Assembly: GCF_003597395.2 (NCBI RefSeq) | Contig: NC_133769.1 | Span: 175,837,911-175,901,910 of the forward strand | Source: Chelonoidis abingdonii | Taxonomy: Eukaryota; Chordata; Testudines; Testudinidae | Direction: 5' to 3' | Length of the DNA stretch: 64,000 nucleotides | Part shown: piece after piece, positions 45,711 through 56,156 of the stretch | How the letters are laid out: every line of letters begins with the position of its first letter | Position numbering within the stretch: position 1 is the stretch's first letter | Position numbers and translations under genes: made by a program | Notes under the pieces: model-generated | Seen by the model: only the letters and a program-made list of their open reading frames with translations | Database searches by the model: none | Told to the model about the DNA's origin: nothing

Positions 45711-46128
45711 AGTCTGGCAGGGAGAAGCCAGAGGAGAAGGAATGTGTGTGAGGAGCTGAGAGTGAGAGAGAGAGTGTACTGCTGGAGGATTAAGGAGGAC
45801 AAGCGTTATCAGACACCAGGAGGAAGGTCCAGTGGTGAGGATAAAGAAGGTGTTTGGAGGAGGCCATGGGGAAGTAGCCGAGGGAGTTGTAGCTGTCATG
45901 CAGCTGTTACAGGAGGCACTATAGACAGCTGCAATCCACAGGGCCCTGGGCTGGAACCCGGAGTAGAGGCCGGGCCCGGGTTCCCCCCAAACCTCCCAAC
46001 TCCTGATCAGACACAGGAGGAGCTGACCCAGACTGTGGATTCCACAAGAAGGGAAGATCAGTGAGGTGAACAAATCCGCCAATAAGCGCGGGACCCACTA
46101 AGGTAGAGGAGGAACTTTGTCACAAGTG
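45711..46128 (+). repeat. GC-rich interspersed repeat, possibly LTR-element derived
   Basis: From AGCCAGAGGAGAAGGAATGT through GGTGAGGATAAAGAAGGTGT, GGCCATGGGGAAGTAGCC, GGAGGCACTATAGACAGCTG, AGGGCCCTGGGCTGGAACCC to TAGAGGAGGAACTTTGTCAC. The wording recalls a turtle repeat seen inside or beside LTR retrotransposons. It is clearly different in composition from the flanking DNA. The 142-codon plus-strand frame across it is not matched to any protein. Confidence 0.45.
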
Positions 46129-47683
46129 GTTATTTTGGATAATTTTGTTGATGACTAATTTGGCTCCTGAATCACAGGTCTGTGTATCACTGCTCTAAAG
46201 GATTTAAAAACATCCTGTGCTTTGAGGCTGATTAATTCTAAGAATTTCCAGATTACCTGGAATGTGACAGTCTGAATCATATATTAATTGCCCACGTGGC
46301 AATTGCTTCTGTCTTCCTTTCAAACAGCTGTTCTTCCTTTCCAGTGACCTGCCTCTCCCTTTACTAATGTCCTCCTGCTCAGCTTCTGTTCTTCTCTGCT
46401 GCAACCAGTAACACATAAATGAACACCTGCACGTGTATACGGCATGTCTAGAGGTGTGGAAGAAAAGGGAGGCAGAGTGTTTGGGACTAAAGGAGATGAA
46501 TCTGGCCAGGAAACAGTCCTCTTAGAGAAAAGGATGAAAACCTCATATTGTCATAAAACAGATGAATGATAGGAAGAAAGAACAATCAGGAAGGGGACTG
46601 CTGTCCTGGAGAAGTGTCTTTCTATTTGAGGGACAGTAGGGCTTACTATTTTATGAACAGCAAGACCAGTCTAATCTCCATGCTTATAGGTATGTGATCC
46701 AGTTGTACAAGAAATTTTGCATCACACAATTTTTAAAGATGACTGATCCACTGGATTCAAGCAGTCTTTCATAACTCACCAGATTTAATACATAAGGATA
46801 CATGTTAATGGACAAAAAGAGCATTTCTCAATTGCGTGAGTTTAACATGATTCAAAAGCACTGTTAAAATGTAGGCTACCTTGTTTAAAACTGTATAACA
46901 GTCTGTGTTACAGGCTAGGCTTCCCTGCTGGCTTCAGCACTTTGCTTGCATCTTAACATGGCTTTCCATTTATGTTAAGCTACCTCAGTGGAGTTAGCAT
47001 GACTGAAAACACACCCATTTAGCTTGTGAAGACAGGGCCTAGAAGAGGAAGGCTGGGGAAGACCCACGACACTCAGCTTCATCCTTATGAAATTGAGTTC
47101 CTGAAGAATGCATATTGTCAGAGTTATGCTGTCGATTAGCCAACAGTGTTTATAGTTATAATTCACGCGTCCCTTCCTGTAGTCAATGTGCAGCTAGAGA
47201 TAGCAAGTACTGGAGAGCAGATTTCTGAACAGGTCCATTTGTGAACATTTCCTCCTCCTGCACCACTGTCCTTTCAAGCTGCAGAGTCTGTGCAGCTATG
47301 ATTAAAATTAAACATATAGGTTTGATACATTTGGAGGGTGGGGGGAACATGAGAAAAGTAAACAAAAAGTGAAAAATCTATAGCATTTTTTACACTGTGT
47401 TTTGTTGTTTCTAAATTTCTTACTTGACCAGGGAAGTACATCACCACGAAAACTGGTAAGGTAAATACATTGCATGGTGGAGTCTTAGATAGTTTTCATC
47501 AAGCTAATGCTGCTGGTTTATAATGCCTAGGAGGTACCTGTTTACATTCAAGACAAATAAGTAGGGAGGAAGAAAAGAAAGAGATTGAAAATGAGAAAGT
47601 TTCCAAGGGGTGACTGACAGATTTTAGACATCTCTAAAACGTCTCTGAGGGGGATGCGAGAGGAAATCCTCCCTAAGATTCTC
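46129..47683. other. Unannotated interval
   Basis: No gene or repeat recognised. Confidence 0.5.
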
Positions 47684-47694
47684 ATATATAGGAT

Positions 47695-47796
47695 CAGAGG
47701 GGTAGCCGTGTTAGTCTGGATCTGTGAAAGCAGCAGAGAATCCTGTGGCACCTTATAGACTAACAGAGGTTTTGGAGCGTGAGCTTTCGTGGGTGA
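47695..47796 (-). mobile_element. Very short Penelope-like insertion with 11-bp TSD
   Basis: 102 bp: CAGAGGGGTAGCCGTGTTAG ... GAGCTTTCGTGGGTGA. It is the minus-strand view of a PLE 3' tail (CACGAAAGCTCA ... TAGTCTATAAGGTGCCACAG ... CACGGCTACCCCTCTG). It is flanked by the perfect duplication ATATATAGGAT at 47684-47694 and 47797-47807. An insertion of only the extreme 3' end with a long TSD is what severe 5' truncation during target-primed reverse transcription produces. Confidence 0.85.
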
Positions 47797-47807
47797 ATAT
47801 ATAGGAT

Positions 47808-50580
47808 GACACCTGTAGTTCATTTGTTTTTGTCTAATTAAAATATCAATTAGTCTTCGCAGTATTACCACTCTCCTAGAAGACTTTAATCATACAACAA
47901 GCCCTGCTGTGATCCAAATTGTTGTGTTTTATGAATAAGATACATATGCATTTGTTTCTTGTCTTCCTATGGCTGCTTTTTATATCATGGCATTAATTCT
48001 CTTCACATACTAGTCCCCAGTGTGCTTCAAGCTCAGAAAGAGAAGAGCTTTGTGTGTTGTCAGAGAACTTTCTTTAAGAGCTGATCAGTTTGCTAGATCA
48101 CTCACATCTGGAAACTCCATAAACTAGAGGTGGCAGAGTCATGCCCTGGTCACCATGCTCATTCATCAAAGACAAAGATAACTTGAACAGCCAGAGGACT
48201 GGGGATTGGTGTGAATGGAACGATCAGGTGGTTGACAATGAAATTAGAAGATGCCTGGGTTTGATATAAAAGGAGGAATAAGTTACATTTCAAATCTGGA
48301 AATGGTGACAGCTTTCCATGGGAGTTTTGATGCACTATTCATTTACAATCTCTGCTTTATAAAAAAAAATCTGCACTTTAAGACTTTATAAAAAGGAAAT
48401 GAATGAGGGGAAAGCACGAGCCATTTGTGATTAATGCTAATATTTCATCTCCTCCCCTACCTTCCACCCAGTGATATTAACCTCTCCAAAACACTGACTA
48501 AACTAAACTTTACTAGGAATTATTCCTTCAACCAATTTATTGCCATTTTCTCATTTTTGGTAGGTTCGCACTAGCAAATATGTTATTACAAAACCTTCTG
48601 CTCAACCAAGTACCACACACATACACACTTACTAATAATCCCAGTAGGCCTGATTCTGTGTGGTATTTGCTTTGCTTAATCATTTATACCTATGTCCAAC
48701 TCATTTTGCATATTACCAAATCAGAACGGTAATGTGACACACTGCGTACAGATGTAAAGGATTACAAAATGGTAGATGGTAGATAACCAGGCCTAGGATA
48801 CTTGAGGTGGGTGTCCTGCACTGAGAAGTGAGGGAATGAGAGTGGGGTTTGCTTATTTGTTTGTACGGAAGAAAATGGAGAAATATGTGTTCTATATTAA
48901 TGCAGAAGATAAATAAGACATGACAAATGTAAACTAGGTTGCAATTTTATTAACTTAATTGACACAGCTGGGAAACTATCCTGCAATAAACAAAGCAGTG
49001 CAGGTCGAACTTCCTTTAATATTCTGTACCACCTGAGGGAAGGTTGTCCGTAGTTCATACAACTTTCCTCCAAACCTTTGGCCTGGTTCCAGAACCACTG
49101 CCCGGCCCTCATACCAGGATTGAACATTTGAGGGAATAGGTGGCCTCTGGCTGTACAAGTAGGAGTCCCAAATCTCTTACCCATCTGCTTAAGAAGGCTG
49201 CCCTCCCCTAGTCCTGTTTCTACTTTAGTTTGTCAGGAAATTGGACCCCCTACTGAGCAAGTACCTGCACTGGACCCCTGCCAACTTGCAAGAAACAAAC
49301 ACCTTAACAACCTACCCTACTCACTGGGTCTCTGAGAAGAAGATGAAAATCATATCATCCAGTCCCAGCTCCAACAGGCAGCTGGCATCTCTCCTTCAGT
49401 GTGCCCAGAAATCCAGCCCTACCCCAATCCCAAGATAGAGGTGGAATCAATTGCTTTCAGGTACAAAATAGTACCCCACAGAGGGGGAAGAGTTTACAAG
49501 AGCTGCAGAGCACTGTTATGCCCTTTAATCTAGCCAATCAGCTGCAATGCTAGGAGGCACACAGCCCCTCTGAGCCAAGCCTGCAAAGACACCATGCTTA
49601 GACAGGGAAAAGTGGAAGAAACTCTTAAAGGGGCCCTTTCCTTGCTGTCCCTATGAAGCCTTCCCACTGCTGAAGTCACGTGGTGGAGGCAATTAAGATG
49701 TGTTCAGCTACAGGGCTTTATACTTTACTCCTGAGGATTATATAGCACAGTTTTCAACTTGATACATGTTTTCTTTTTCCAGAGTCCATATAAGAAGAGG
49801 TGTCAGGGTATATCTTCCCCCAGTGTATTTTTTTCATACCTGTCCTTTGATGCAATCATGGGTGCGAGCAATTTTGTGTTTCAGATGTAAATTTAGGAGA
49901 ACCAGGAGTAAATCATCCTAGCGAGGATGAAATAACAGTGTCCCTGGAATAAGTGAATTCTAACAGAGGTAGGAGGCTCCCAAGAATCCCCTCCATCACA
50001 CCTTGCTTTTGCTCTTATACTCAAGAAAACTAAATAATATACCTATTATATAACAATAAAACTAAGGACCACCAAACCTCTTCATGCAATACCTCTTTTG
50101 CTAGATGGCACAACAAGCAAATGTAGTCAAGAATGAATCTGTGACCCAGCTAGAGCCGAGAGACTTTCCTCCAATCTATGACAAATCACTTCTGTTTTAA
50201 TGTGTTTTATAATTAAACAGCAGAAGATATTCCAAAAAGACTTGTTCAGCTTTAACAGGTAAGTCTTCATTGAAACCATCTTCTTCTCCCCGGCCCATTC
50301 CCAGGGTGGGGGGGTGTGGAGGTGGGGGAGACAGCTACAAGATCCAATTTCTAACAAATAGAAATCATGGCAATTATCCAAATGTAATTTTAACTTTTCT
50401 TCACAGCAGTCTACATGATGAAATGCAACAAAACCTGTTTAAATGAGCATTTGGTAAAAGAGTGGGCTTGTTAAAAGACAATACTAAGGTGCTTCATTCT
50501 CTGAAAAGTCTGTGGAATGTGAATTATTAAGAAATAGTTCATGTTTCCTGAGCAGCCTGCTGTTAATCTGAATTTATTAT
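47808..50580. other. Mostly unannotated; possible old repeat at 48930-49690
   Basis: No coding domain recognised. The stretch 48930-49690 is richer in C and G and looks like a decayed LTR or other repeat (CTTAAAGGGGCCCTTTCCTT near its right end), but I cannot assign it. Confidence 0.4.
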
Positions 50581-50648
50581 CAGGGCCAGCATTAGAAGCA
50601 GGCTATGCAGGTGGCTGCTTGAGGCACTTAATTTTTTTAGGGGGTGGC
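50581..50648 (+). mobile_element. hAT MITE end fragment
   Basis: CAGGGCCAGCATTAGAAGCA, then TGCTTGAGGCACTTAATTTT, is the left end of a hAT MITE with CAGGGCC-type terminus. It stops at the neighbouring CR1 fragment, and the right end was not found. Confidence 0.55.
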
Positions 50649-51090
50649 TAATTACCCTCACTATAAAATATATATGCCTTATTTCCAGTCTGAATTAGTC
50701 TAGCTTCAACTTTCAGCCATTGTATCATGTTATACTTTTCTCTGCTAGATTGGAGAGCCCATTATTAAATATCTGTTCCCCATGTAAATACTGATAGACT
50801 AATCATGTCCCTCCTTAACCTTCTCTTTGTTAAGCTAACTATATGGCTTGTTTTCGAATCCTTTTTTCATTCTTATGGCTCTTCTCTGTACTCTCTCCAA
50901 TTTATCAACCTTCTTCTTGAGCTGTGGGTACCAGACCTGAACACAGTATTCCAGCAGTGGTCTCATCAGTGACAAATATAGAGATAAAATAACCTCTCTA
51001 CTCCTACTCGAGATTCTCCTCGTTATGCAGTCCAGGATTGCATGAGCTCCTTTGGCCACAGAGTCACACTGGGAGCTCATGTTCAGGGTT
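50649..51090 (-). mobile_element. CR1 LINE fragment
   Basis: Minus-strand CR1 piece. The last part of its RT is an open frame at 50835-51080 with 'SSQCDSVAKGAHAILDCITRR', '[38 protein letters not shown]'. The 3' untranslated part lies to the left (ACTTTCAGCCATTGTATCAT). 5'-truncated near 51090. It is closely similar in layout to the CR1 fragment at 57.3 kb. Confidence 0.85.
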
Positions 51091-51621
51091 TACAAATGTC
51101 AAAACCAGCTTATTTGATTCATGCATCCTTACAATAAGTATTATAATACATATTTACAAATAATAAGCTGTTGTTTATAATGTGATATACAACCAATTAT
51201 CTTTGCTATGCAGATTTTGGTATCTGGGATTCTGGTGCTAAGATATCCCTGCTCAGCTTTTCATAGGATCCAAGAGAAAACACTGTGTCTATGGGACAAG
51301 ATGATTCCAGCTCAGGCTTCCAAATTCAATTTGTACAGCCCCTCTATACTATTAATGAAGCCCTGAAGTATTCATTTAGATGGCATAAATAGGCCAAGGT
51401 GTTAACATAACCCAGTCACTGTCCAATATTAAACAAAGTCCAAGGTTTGGTATACAGAGACCTCATCCTGCTTAGTACTACGGCAAACACTCCATTAAAA
51501 ATCATGATAACCTTTTATTAAAGATACAGAATAAAAGAAAAACTGTTAAGCATTTGAAATGTAAAGTATTAAATAAGTCTTTCATTAGGGGCCCCAACAT
51601 AATACAGCAGGTCATAGCAGA
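51091..51621. other. Unannotated interval
   Basis: AT-rich sequence with no recognised feature. Confidence 0.5.
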
Positions 51622-51629
51622 AGCCCAAG

Positions 51630-52107
51630 CAGGAGCAGCGCCAGGGTTTTTGGCGCCCTAGGCGCAGGGCCGGCTCTAGCCATTTCACCGCCCCAAGCAC
51701 GGCGACACGCCACGGGGGGCGCTCTGCCACTCGCCGGCCCCGTGGCTTCGGTGGACCTCCCGCAGGCGTGCCTGCGGATGCTCCACCGGAGCCGCAGGAC
51801 CAGCGGACCCTCTGCAGGCACACCTGCGGGAGGTCCACCGGAGCCGCCTGCCACCCTCCCGGCAACCGGCAGAGCACCCCGCTGGGGCCTGAAGCCAGCC
51901 CTGCCTAGACGGGGGTCCTTCCTGTGCTCCCGGTCGGCGGCAATTCTGCGGCGGGGGGGGGTCCTTCCATGCTCCCGGTCTTCGGGGCACTTCAGCGGCA
52001 GGTCCCTGAGCGAGTGAAGGACCCGCCGCCACCGAATTGCTGCTGAGGGCGGCAAAATGCTGCCCTTCCAAATCCTGGCGGTTGCCTAAATGGAAGCTCC
52101 GGCCCTG
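51630..52107. mobile_element. Outer hAT MITE of a nested pair
   Basis: Bounded by CAGGAGCAGCGCC at the left and GAGCTTCC-like inverted sequence ending GGAAGCTCCGGCCCTG at the right. Flanks AGCCCAAG (51622-51629) and ATCCCAAG (52108-52115) form an 8-bp TSD with one mismatch. The interior is GC-rich, with repeated GGGGTCCTTCC units. A second MITE is inserted near its left end at 51665-51903. The frames of up to 147 codons across it are compositional. Confidence 0.8.
51665..51903. mobile_element. Inner hAT MITE inserted in the outer MITE
   Basis: 239 bp with ends CAGGGCCGGCTCTAGCC and, reverse-complemented from the right, CAGGGCTGGCTTCAGGCC. Flanks CCTAGGCG (51657-51664) and CCTAGACG (51904-51911) are an 8-bp TSD with one mismatch. 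The interior has an inverted pair (GGTGGACCTCCCGCAGGCGT at 51751 mirrored by ACACCTGCGGGAGGTCCACC near 51820). Nested inside the older MITE. Confidence 0.88.
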
Positions 52108-52115
52108 ATCCCAAG

Positions 52116-52449
52116 ACTTAGAATATTCTTTCTCACACCTATTTTTTCATTTTGTGTGTAGTTTTCTGAATCAAGGACACAGAAAAGGGATAATGGAATG
52201 ACACAAATGGAATTTAAATGCTCAGTTCAAGGGTGAAATGCACCGTGCTTGGAGACAGGCACAAGGCCTATGTACCATTTAAGGATTTTGTGCAAGGGTG
52301 AATCTCTACTAAAATCAAAATATTGTTAGTATGGATCTTCTCTGCCAAAAGAGTGTGACCTGCTTAATTTCAGACAGGAACCCTGTCAATCAGAGATTAG
52401 TATTAACTAATTAGTCTCCTTCCTGGCCTCCATCAGCTACTTAGTGTTC
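52116..52449. other. Unannotated interval
   Basis: No feature recognised. Confidence 0.5.
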
Positions 52450-52452
52450 TAA

Positions 52453-53134
52453 TGGTATGTCTACACTGCAATTTTGCACACACCCAGCTGGCCTGTGCCC
52501 GATGACTTTGGTTAAAGGTCTGTTTAATTGCAGTGTAGAAATTCGGGCTTGGTCTAGAGCCTGAACTCTAAGACCCTCCCATTTCTCAGGGTCCCAGAGC
52601 CTGGGGTCCAGCCTGAGCCCAAATAACTGCACTGCAATTAAACAGACTCTTAACTTGAGCTCCTTAACCTGAGTCAAACTTCAAAAACAGACTCCAAAGA
52701 GAGACTGCTGAACTTGAATTAATATGCAAATTAGATACAATTAATTTAGGTTTAAACAGAGATTAGGAATGGTTGGGTCATTACACTAATTGAATCTATT
52801 TCCCCATGTTGAGTTCTCCTCTCACCTTCTATGGGTCATCTCGATTATCACTTCAAAGGTTTTTTTTCTCCTGCTGATTATAGCTCATCTCAATTGATGG
52901 ACTCTTACAGTTGGTATGCGTACTTCCACCTTTTCATGTTCTCTGTATGTATAAATATCTTCTGTCTGTGTGTTCCATTCTATGCATCCGAAGAAATGAG
53001 CTGTAGCCCACGAAAGCTTATGCTCAAATAAATTTATTAGTCTCTAAGGTGCCACAAGTACTGTTCTTTTTGTGGATACAGACTAACACGGCTGCTACTC
53101 TGAAACCTGTCAAAATTGAAGTGCAGACATACTC
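52453..53134. mobile_element. Harbinger-like MITE split by a PLE tail
   Basis: Left end TGGTATGTCTACACTGCAAT. Right end, reverse-complemented, GAGTATGTCTGCACTTCAAT. Flanked by TAA at 52450-52452 and 53135-53137, a 3-bp target typical of PIF/Harbinger. The left arm runs to about 52683. The right arm is only the last 25-30 bases, because a PLE tail (52684-53108) lies between. The TIR sequence is related to those at 20.76 and 28.56 kb. Confidence 0.75.
52684..53108 (+). mobile_element. Penelope-like element 3' end, inserted in a MITE
   Basis: Plus-strand PLE tail: CAAAGAGAGACTGCTGAACT (the last coding bases, 'QRETAELELICKLDTIN' equivalent), ATGGTTGGGTCATTACACTA, then the 3' UTR with GAGCTGTAGCCCACGAAAGC, TAGTCTCTAAGGTGCCACAA and the terminal ACTAACACGGCTGCTACTCT. 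Possible TSD word GTCAAA occurs at both ends. It is the same family as the larger element at 54-57 kb but in opposite orientation. Confidence 0.85.
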
Positions 53135-53137
53135 TAA

Positions 53138-53988
53138 GACTCAACAGCCTGTGCATCAGAGGTATCAAATTATCTAGAATATAACTTTTTAATTCTCCAG
53201 GAGGGGTTGTTACACTAAAACCAGTATCAGTTATTGAAAAAAAAAAGTGAGCTCTTCAAGCCTAAGAGAGGTATGTTGCAATAAATTCACTTAGCAAACA
53301 AAGGGTATATCAGTGTTTTGATGATAGTAGCTCATTGCCTTTATAGTCCATTTTTAATAGGTTATTTGTGTTGTTTTTAAAGTGGAGACTATGCTGAAGA
53401 TTGACAGATTAAAATATAACTAACTTAAAAAAAGGGGGGGAGGCTGTAAAAATAAAAATGCACATCAAAATCCACCAATTTTTTGTTTGGATTTTAAATT
53501 TGGATTTTTACTATCTGAAAAAATATTGTTTTATGGAACATCTGCAAAGATAAATCCTTCCCAGAAATAGGTTTTGAAAGTCATTGCCATGAAGGCTTGA
53601 CTTAAGAGAAGAGTTCATTAATTTTACACTATAACAGTGCATAATTTTTGACAAATGTTATCATCAAGCCATGTTGATTCCTGGTGGTGTATGTTAATGA
53701 CATCACCTTGTCATCTAAAAATCGAATAATAAATGGGTCATCACTCAATGAGTGATAATTTGGAAACTCCTACCTGACACCCAGCAAAGATAGATTGATG
53801 GAGAATACAGAGAGATTTTGCTTGCTTATTTGTTTGTTTTCCTAACAGATCTAAAACAACAAAAAAATTATTGACAATGCACACAAGGAAAATACATCTA
53901 TTCACACTGGTGAGGACGGATACATAGGTTTGCCATCAGATGGGATGTTGCATTGACAGCATTACAGAAAGAAGTCTGTAGACAGTTT
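53138..53988. other. Unannotated interval between two PLE copies
   Basis: AT-rich sequence with no recognised feature. Confidence 0.5.
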
Positions 53989-54268
53989 AAAGAACAGGAG
54001 TACTTGTGGCACCTTAGAGACTAACAAATTTATTTCAGCAAGAGCTTTCGTGAGCTACAGCTCACTTGTTCGGATGCCTAGAATGGAACACCCAGACAGG
54101 AGATATTTATACATACAGAGAACATGAAAAGGTAGAAGTATGCATACCAACAGGAAGAGTCTAATCAATTGAGATGAGCTATCATCAGCAGGAGAAAAAA
54201 AACCTTTGAAGTGACAATTAAGATGACCCATAGAAGGTGTGAGGAGAACTTACCATAGGGAAATAGAT

Positions 54269-54910
54269 TCAATTAGTGTAATGACCCAACCATTCCCAGT
54301 CTCTGTTTAGGCCTGAGTTAATTGTATCCAATTTGCATATTAATTCGAGTTCAGCAGTCTCTCTTTGGAGTCTGGTCTTGAAGATTTTTTGTTGCAAAAT
54401 TGCCACCTTCAAGTCCGTCACTGAGTGGTTAGAGAGGCTGAAGTGCTCTCCCACCCATCCTTGAATGTTATGATTCCCGATGTCAGACCTGTGTCCATCC
54501 ACTGCTCCGCATAGAGACTGTCCAGCCCGGCCAATGCACATGGCAGAGGGGCATCGCCGACACACAACAGCATACATCACTTTGGTAGATTTGCAGGTGA
54601 ACGAGCCCCTGATGGCGTGACTGATGTGATTAGGTCCTATGATGGTGTCACTTGAATAGATATGTGGACAGAGCTGGCATCGGGCTTTGTTGCAAGGATA
54701 GGTTCCTGGGTTAGTGTTTATGTTGTATGGTGTGTGGTTGCTGGTGAGTATTTGCTTCAGGTTGGGAGGCTGTCTATAAGCGAGGACTTGCCTGTCTTCC
54801 AAGATCTGTGAGAGTGAGGGATCATCTTTAAGGATAGGTTGTAGATCTTTGATGATGCGCTGGAGAGGTTTTAGTTGGGGGCTGTAGGTGATGCATGAAT
54901 GGGATGACAA
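54269..54910 (-). pseudogene. PLE GIY-YIG endonuclease domain
   Basis: A 213-codon open frame. Residues 70-85 hold a zinc-knuckle-like cluster (C-N-K-A-R-C-Q-L-C). Residues 111-146 form the GIY-YIG core, with 'YAVVCRRC' (113-120), 'CIGRAGQS' (125-132) and 'GHRSDI' (139-144). The E of 'VGEHF' (155) is the expected metal-ligand position. In intact Penelope EN domains the second block is usually Y-x-G-x-T; here 'CIGRAG' has C in place of Y. The C-terminal 'LQRETAELELICKLDTINSGLNRD' is the normal end of the protein. The first residues belong to the connector, with the junction to the inverted segment at about 54905. Confidence 0.85.
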
Positions 54911-54949
54911 GCATCATTAGGCAACATAATTACTCCCTGATAATACACG

Positions 54950-55750
54950 CGTCTAACCTGTGTGGCGCTGAACCACTTTTGGTGCATTTGTTCTCACCCG
55001 ACAACGCTATAATTCACATTTGGGGACTAATAGCTTATACCTTCTAAGGTCAATAGTTTGGCACTAGCTATGCAGCGTACTTCCGCATGCCCCACAGTGA
55101 TGCCAATATTTCTTTAATAATGGACTGACTTAGACAACAACGCGTTCCTTAGTTTCATCGTTCCCTTAACGCCCCCCTACTCTATTTGCCCGCTACATTG
55201 ATGACATCTTCATCATCTGGGAGTCTTGGAAAAAGTACACAGCCCTCGTAGGAAATTTCCACCGATGATTTTAACAATTCCCAATCCCGCCATCACCTTC
55301 AGCCCTAGACTAATCCATTCACAAGCAGTCCCATTCCTAGACACTTATCGTAGCTCTAGATAAGGCGAATAGTCACCATAATACACACACCCTATATTCA
55401 GAAACGCCACTGAGTCCGCTATATAATGTATCAGCTACCTACAATGCCGTCCAGCTTCCATCCATGGACACACCACTATGAATTCCATTGTCTACAGCCA
55501 AGCTCTAAGAATACAAACCGTATTTGCTCAATCCCTTCAGACAGCAGATAGAACACCTACAGTATTCTTCTGTCAAGCATTCTTAAACTACAATACCACC
55601 CTGCTGTTTAAGTTGAAAAAACAAGTATCGGACAGAGCCTGAAGGAACTCAGAAACCACCTACAATACATGACAGGTCCGCAGACAAAGAAAAGATAACA
55701 GTAACGCCACTAACCATCCCTACAGGAACACTTAGCAAGATAACAAAGGA
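54950..55750 (+). pseudogene. PLE RT palm/thumb segment in inverted orientation
   Basis: Plus-strand translation carries the catalytic YIDD box (TACATTGATGAC at 55194-55205, then 'IFIIWE'), followed with frequent frameshifts by blocks equivalent to 'FLDT' (near 55335), 'SIVYSQALR' (near 55488) and 'RTPL...IT' (near 55706-55735). These are motif C and the thumb/connector of the same PLE whose flanking parts are on the minus strand. The segment ends with the connector phrase that should directly precede the endonuclease frame, so its order is flipped in place. Single-base indels are dense here, unlike in the flanking PLE frames. Confidence 0.75.
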
Positions 55751-55975
55751 AGCAGAATCTGATAAGTTTACCTGAGCTAGCCATGCATATCTTATTTCCT
55801 TACTAACTATTATCGATCTTTCTGTTATATTTCGCCATTTAGCACCCTTGTTTATGCTAATGTTTCTTTTCCTGACACCTGCATTTCAACATTTCTTATT
55901 TTCTGCTTAAAGGTACATACAAGATTTCTTTATCCATTCTTATTTTTACAATATAATTCATTTTACTTTCACATA

Positions 55976-56156
55976 CATAAGAACGGCCGTACTGGGTCAG
56001 ACCAAAGGTCCATCTTACCAGTATCTGTCTACCAAACAGTGGCCAATGCCAGGTGCCCCAGAGGGAGTGAAAGCTGACAGGCAATGATCAAGTGATCTCT
56101 CTCCTGCCATCCATCTCCATCCTCTGGTGAACAGAGGCTAGGGACACCATTCTGTA
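55976..56156 (-). mobile_element. CR1/L3-like interspersed repeat tail
   Basis: Plus-strand ACATAAGAACGGCCGTACTG, GGTCAGACCAAAGGTCCATC, CAGTGGCCAATGCCAGGTGC and AACAGAGGCTAGGGACACCA are the reverse view of a common turtle repeat whose 3' end carries TTCTTATGT units. The terminal repeat unit suggests a CR1-group LINE tail, but the class is uncertain. It lies exactly where the PLE RT frame stops after 'NIPHKDGLQ'. Confidence 0.55.

Noticed and set aside
45636..46064. 142-codon plus-strand frame as a host gene
   Set aside because: It crosses a GC-rich interspersed repeat and is opposed by a 159-codon frame on the other strand; no domain seen.
51569..52071. Four overlapping open frames of 91-147 codons on both strands
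   Set aside because: They lie within the nested hAT MITEs, whose GC-rich palindromic sequence opens several frames at once. No domain is seen.
54269..54910. GIY-YIG frame as a host homing endonuclease or domesticated gene
   Set aside because: It continues directly into a PLE 3' untranslated region and tail, so it is part of the retroelement.
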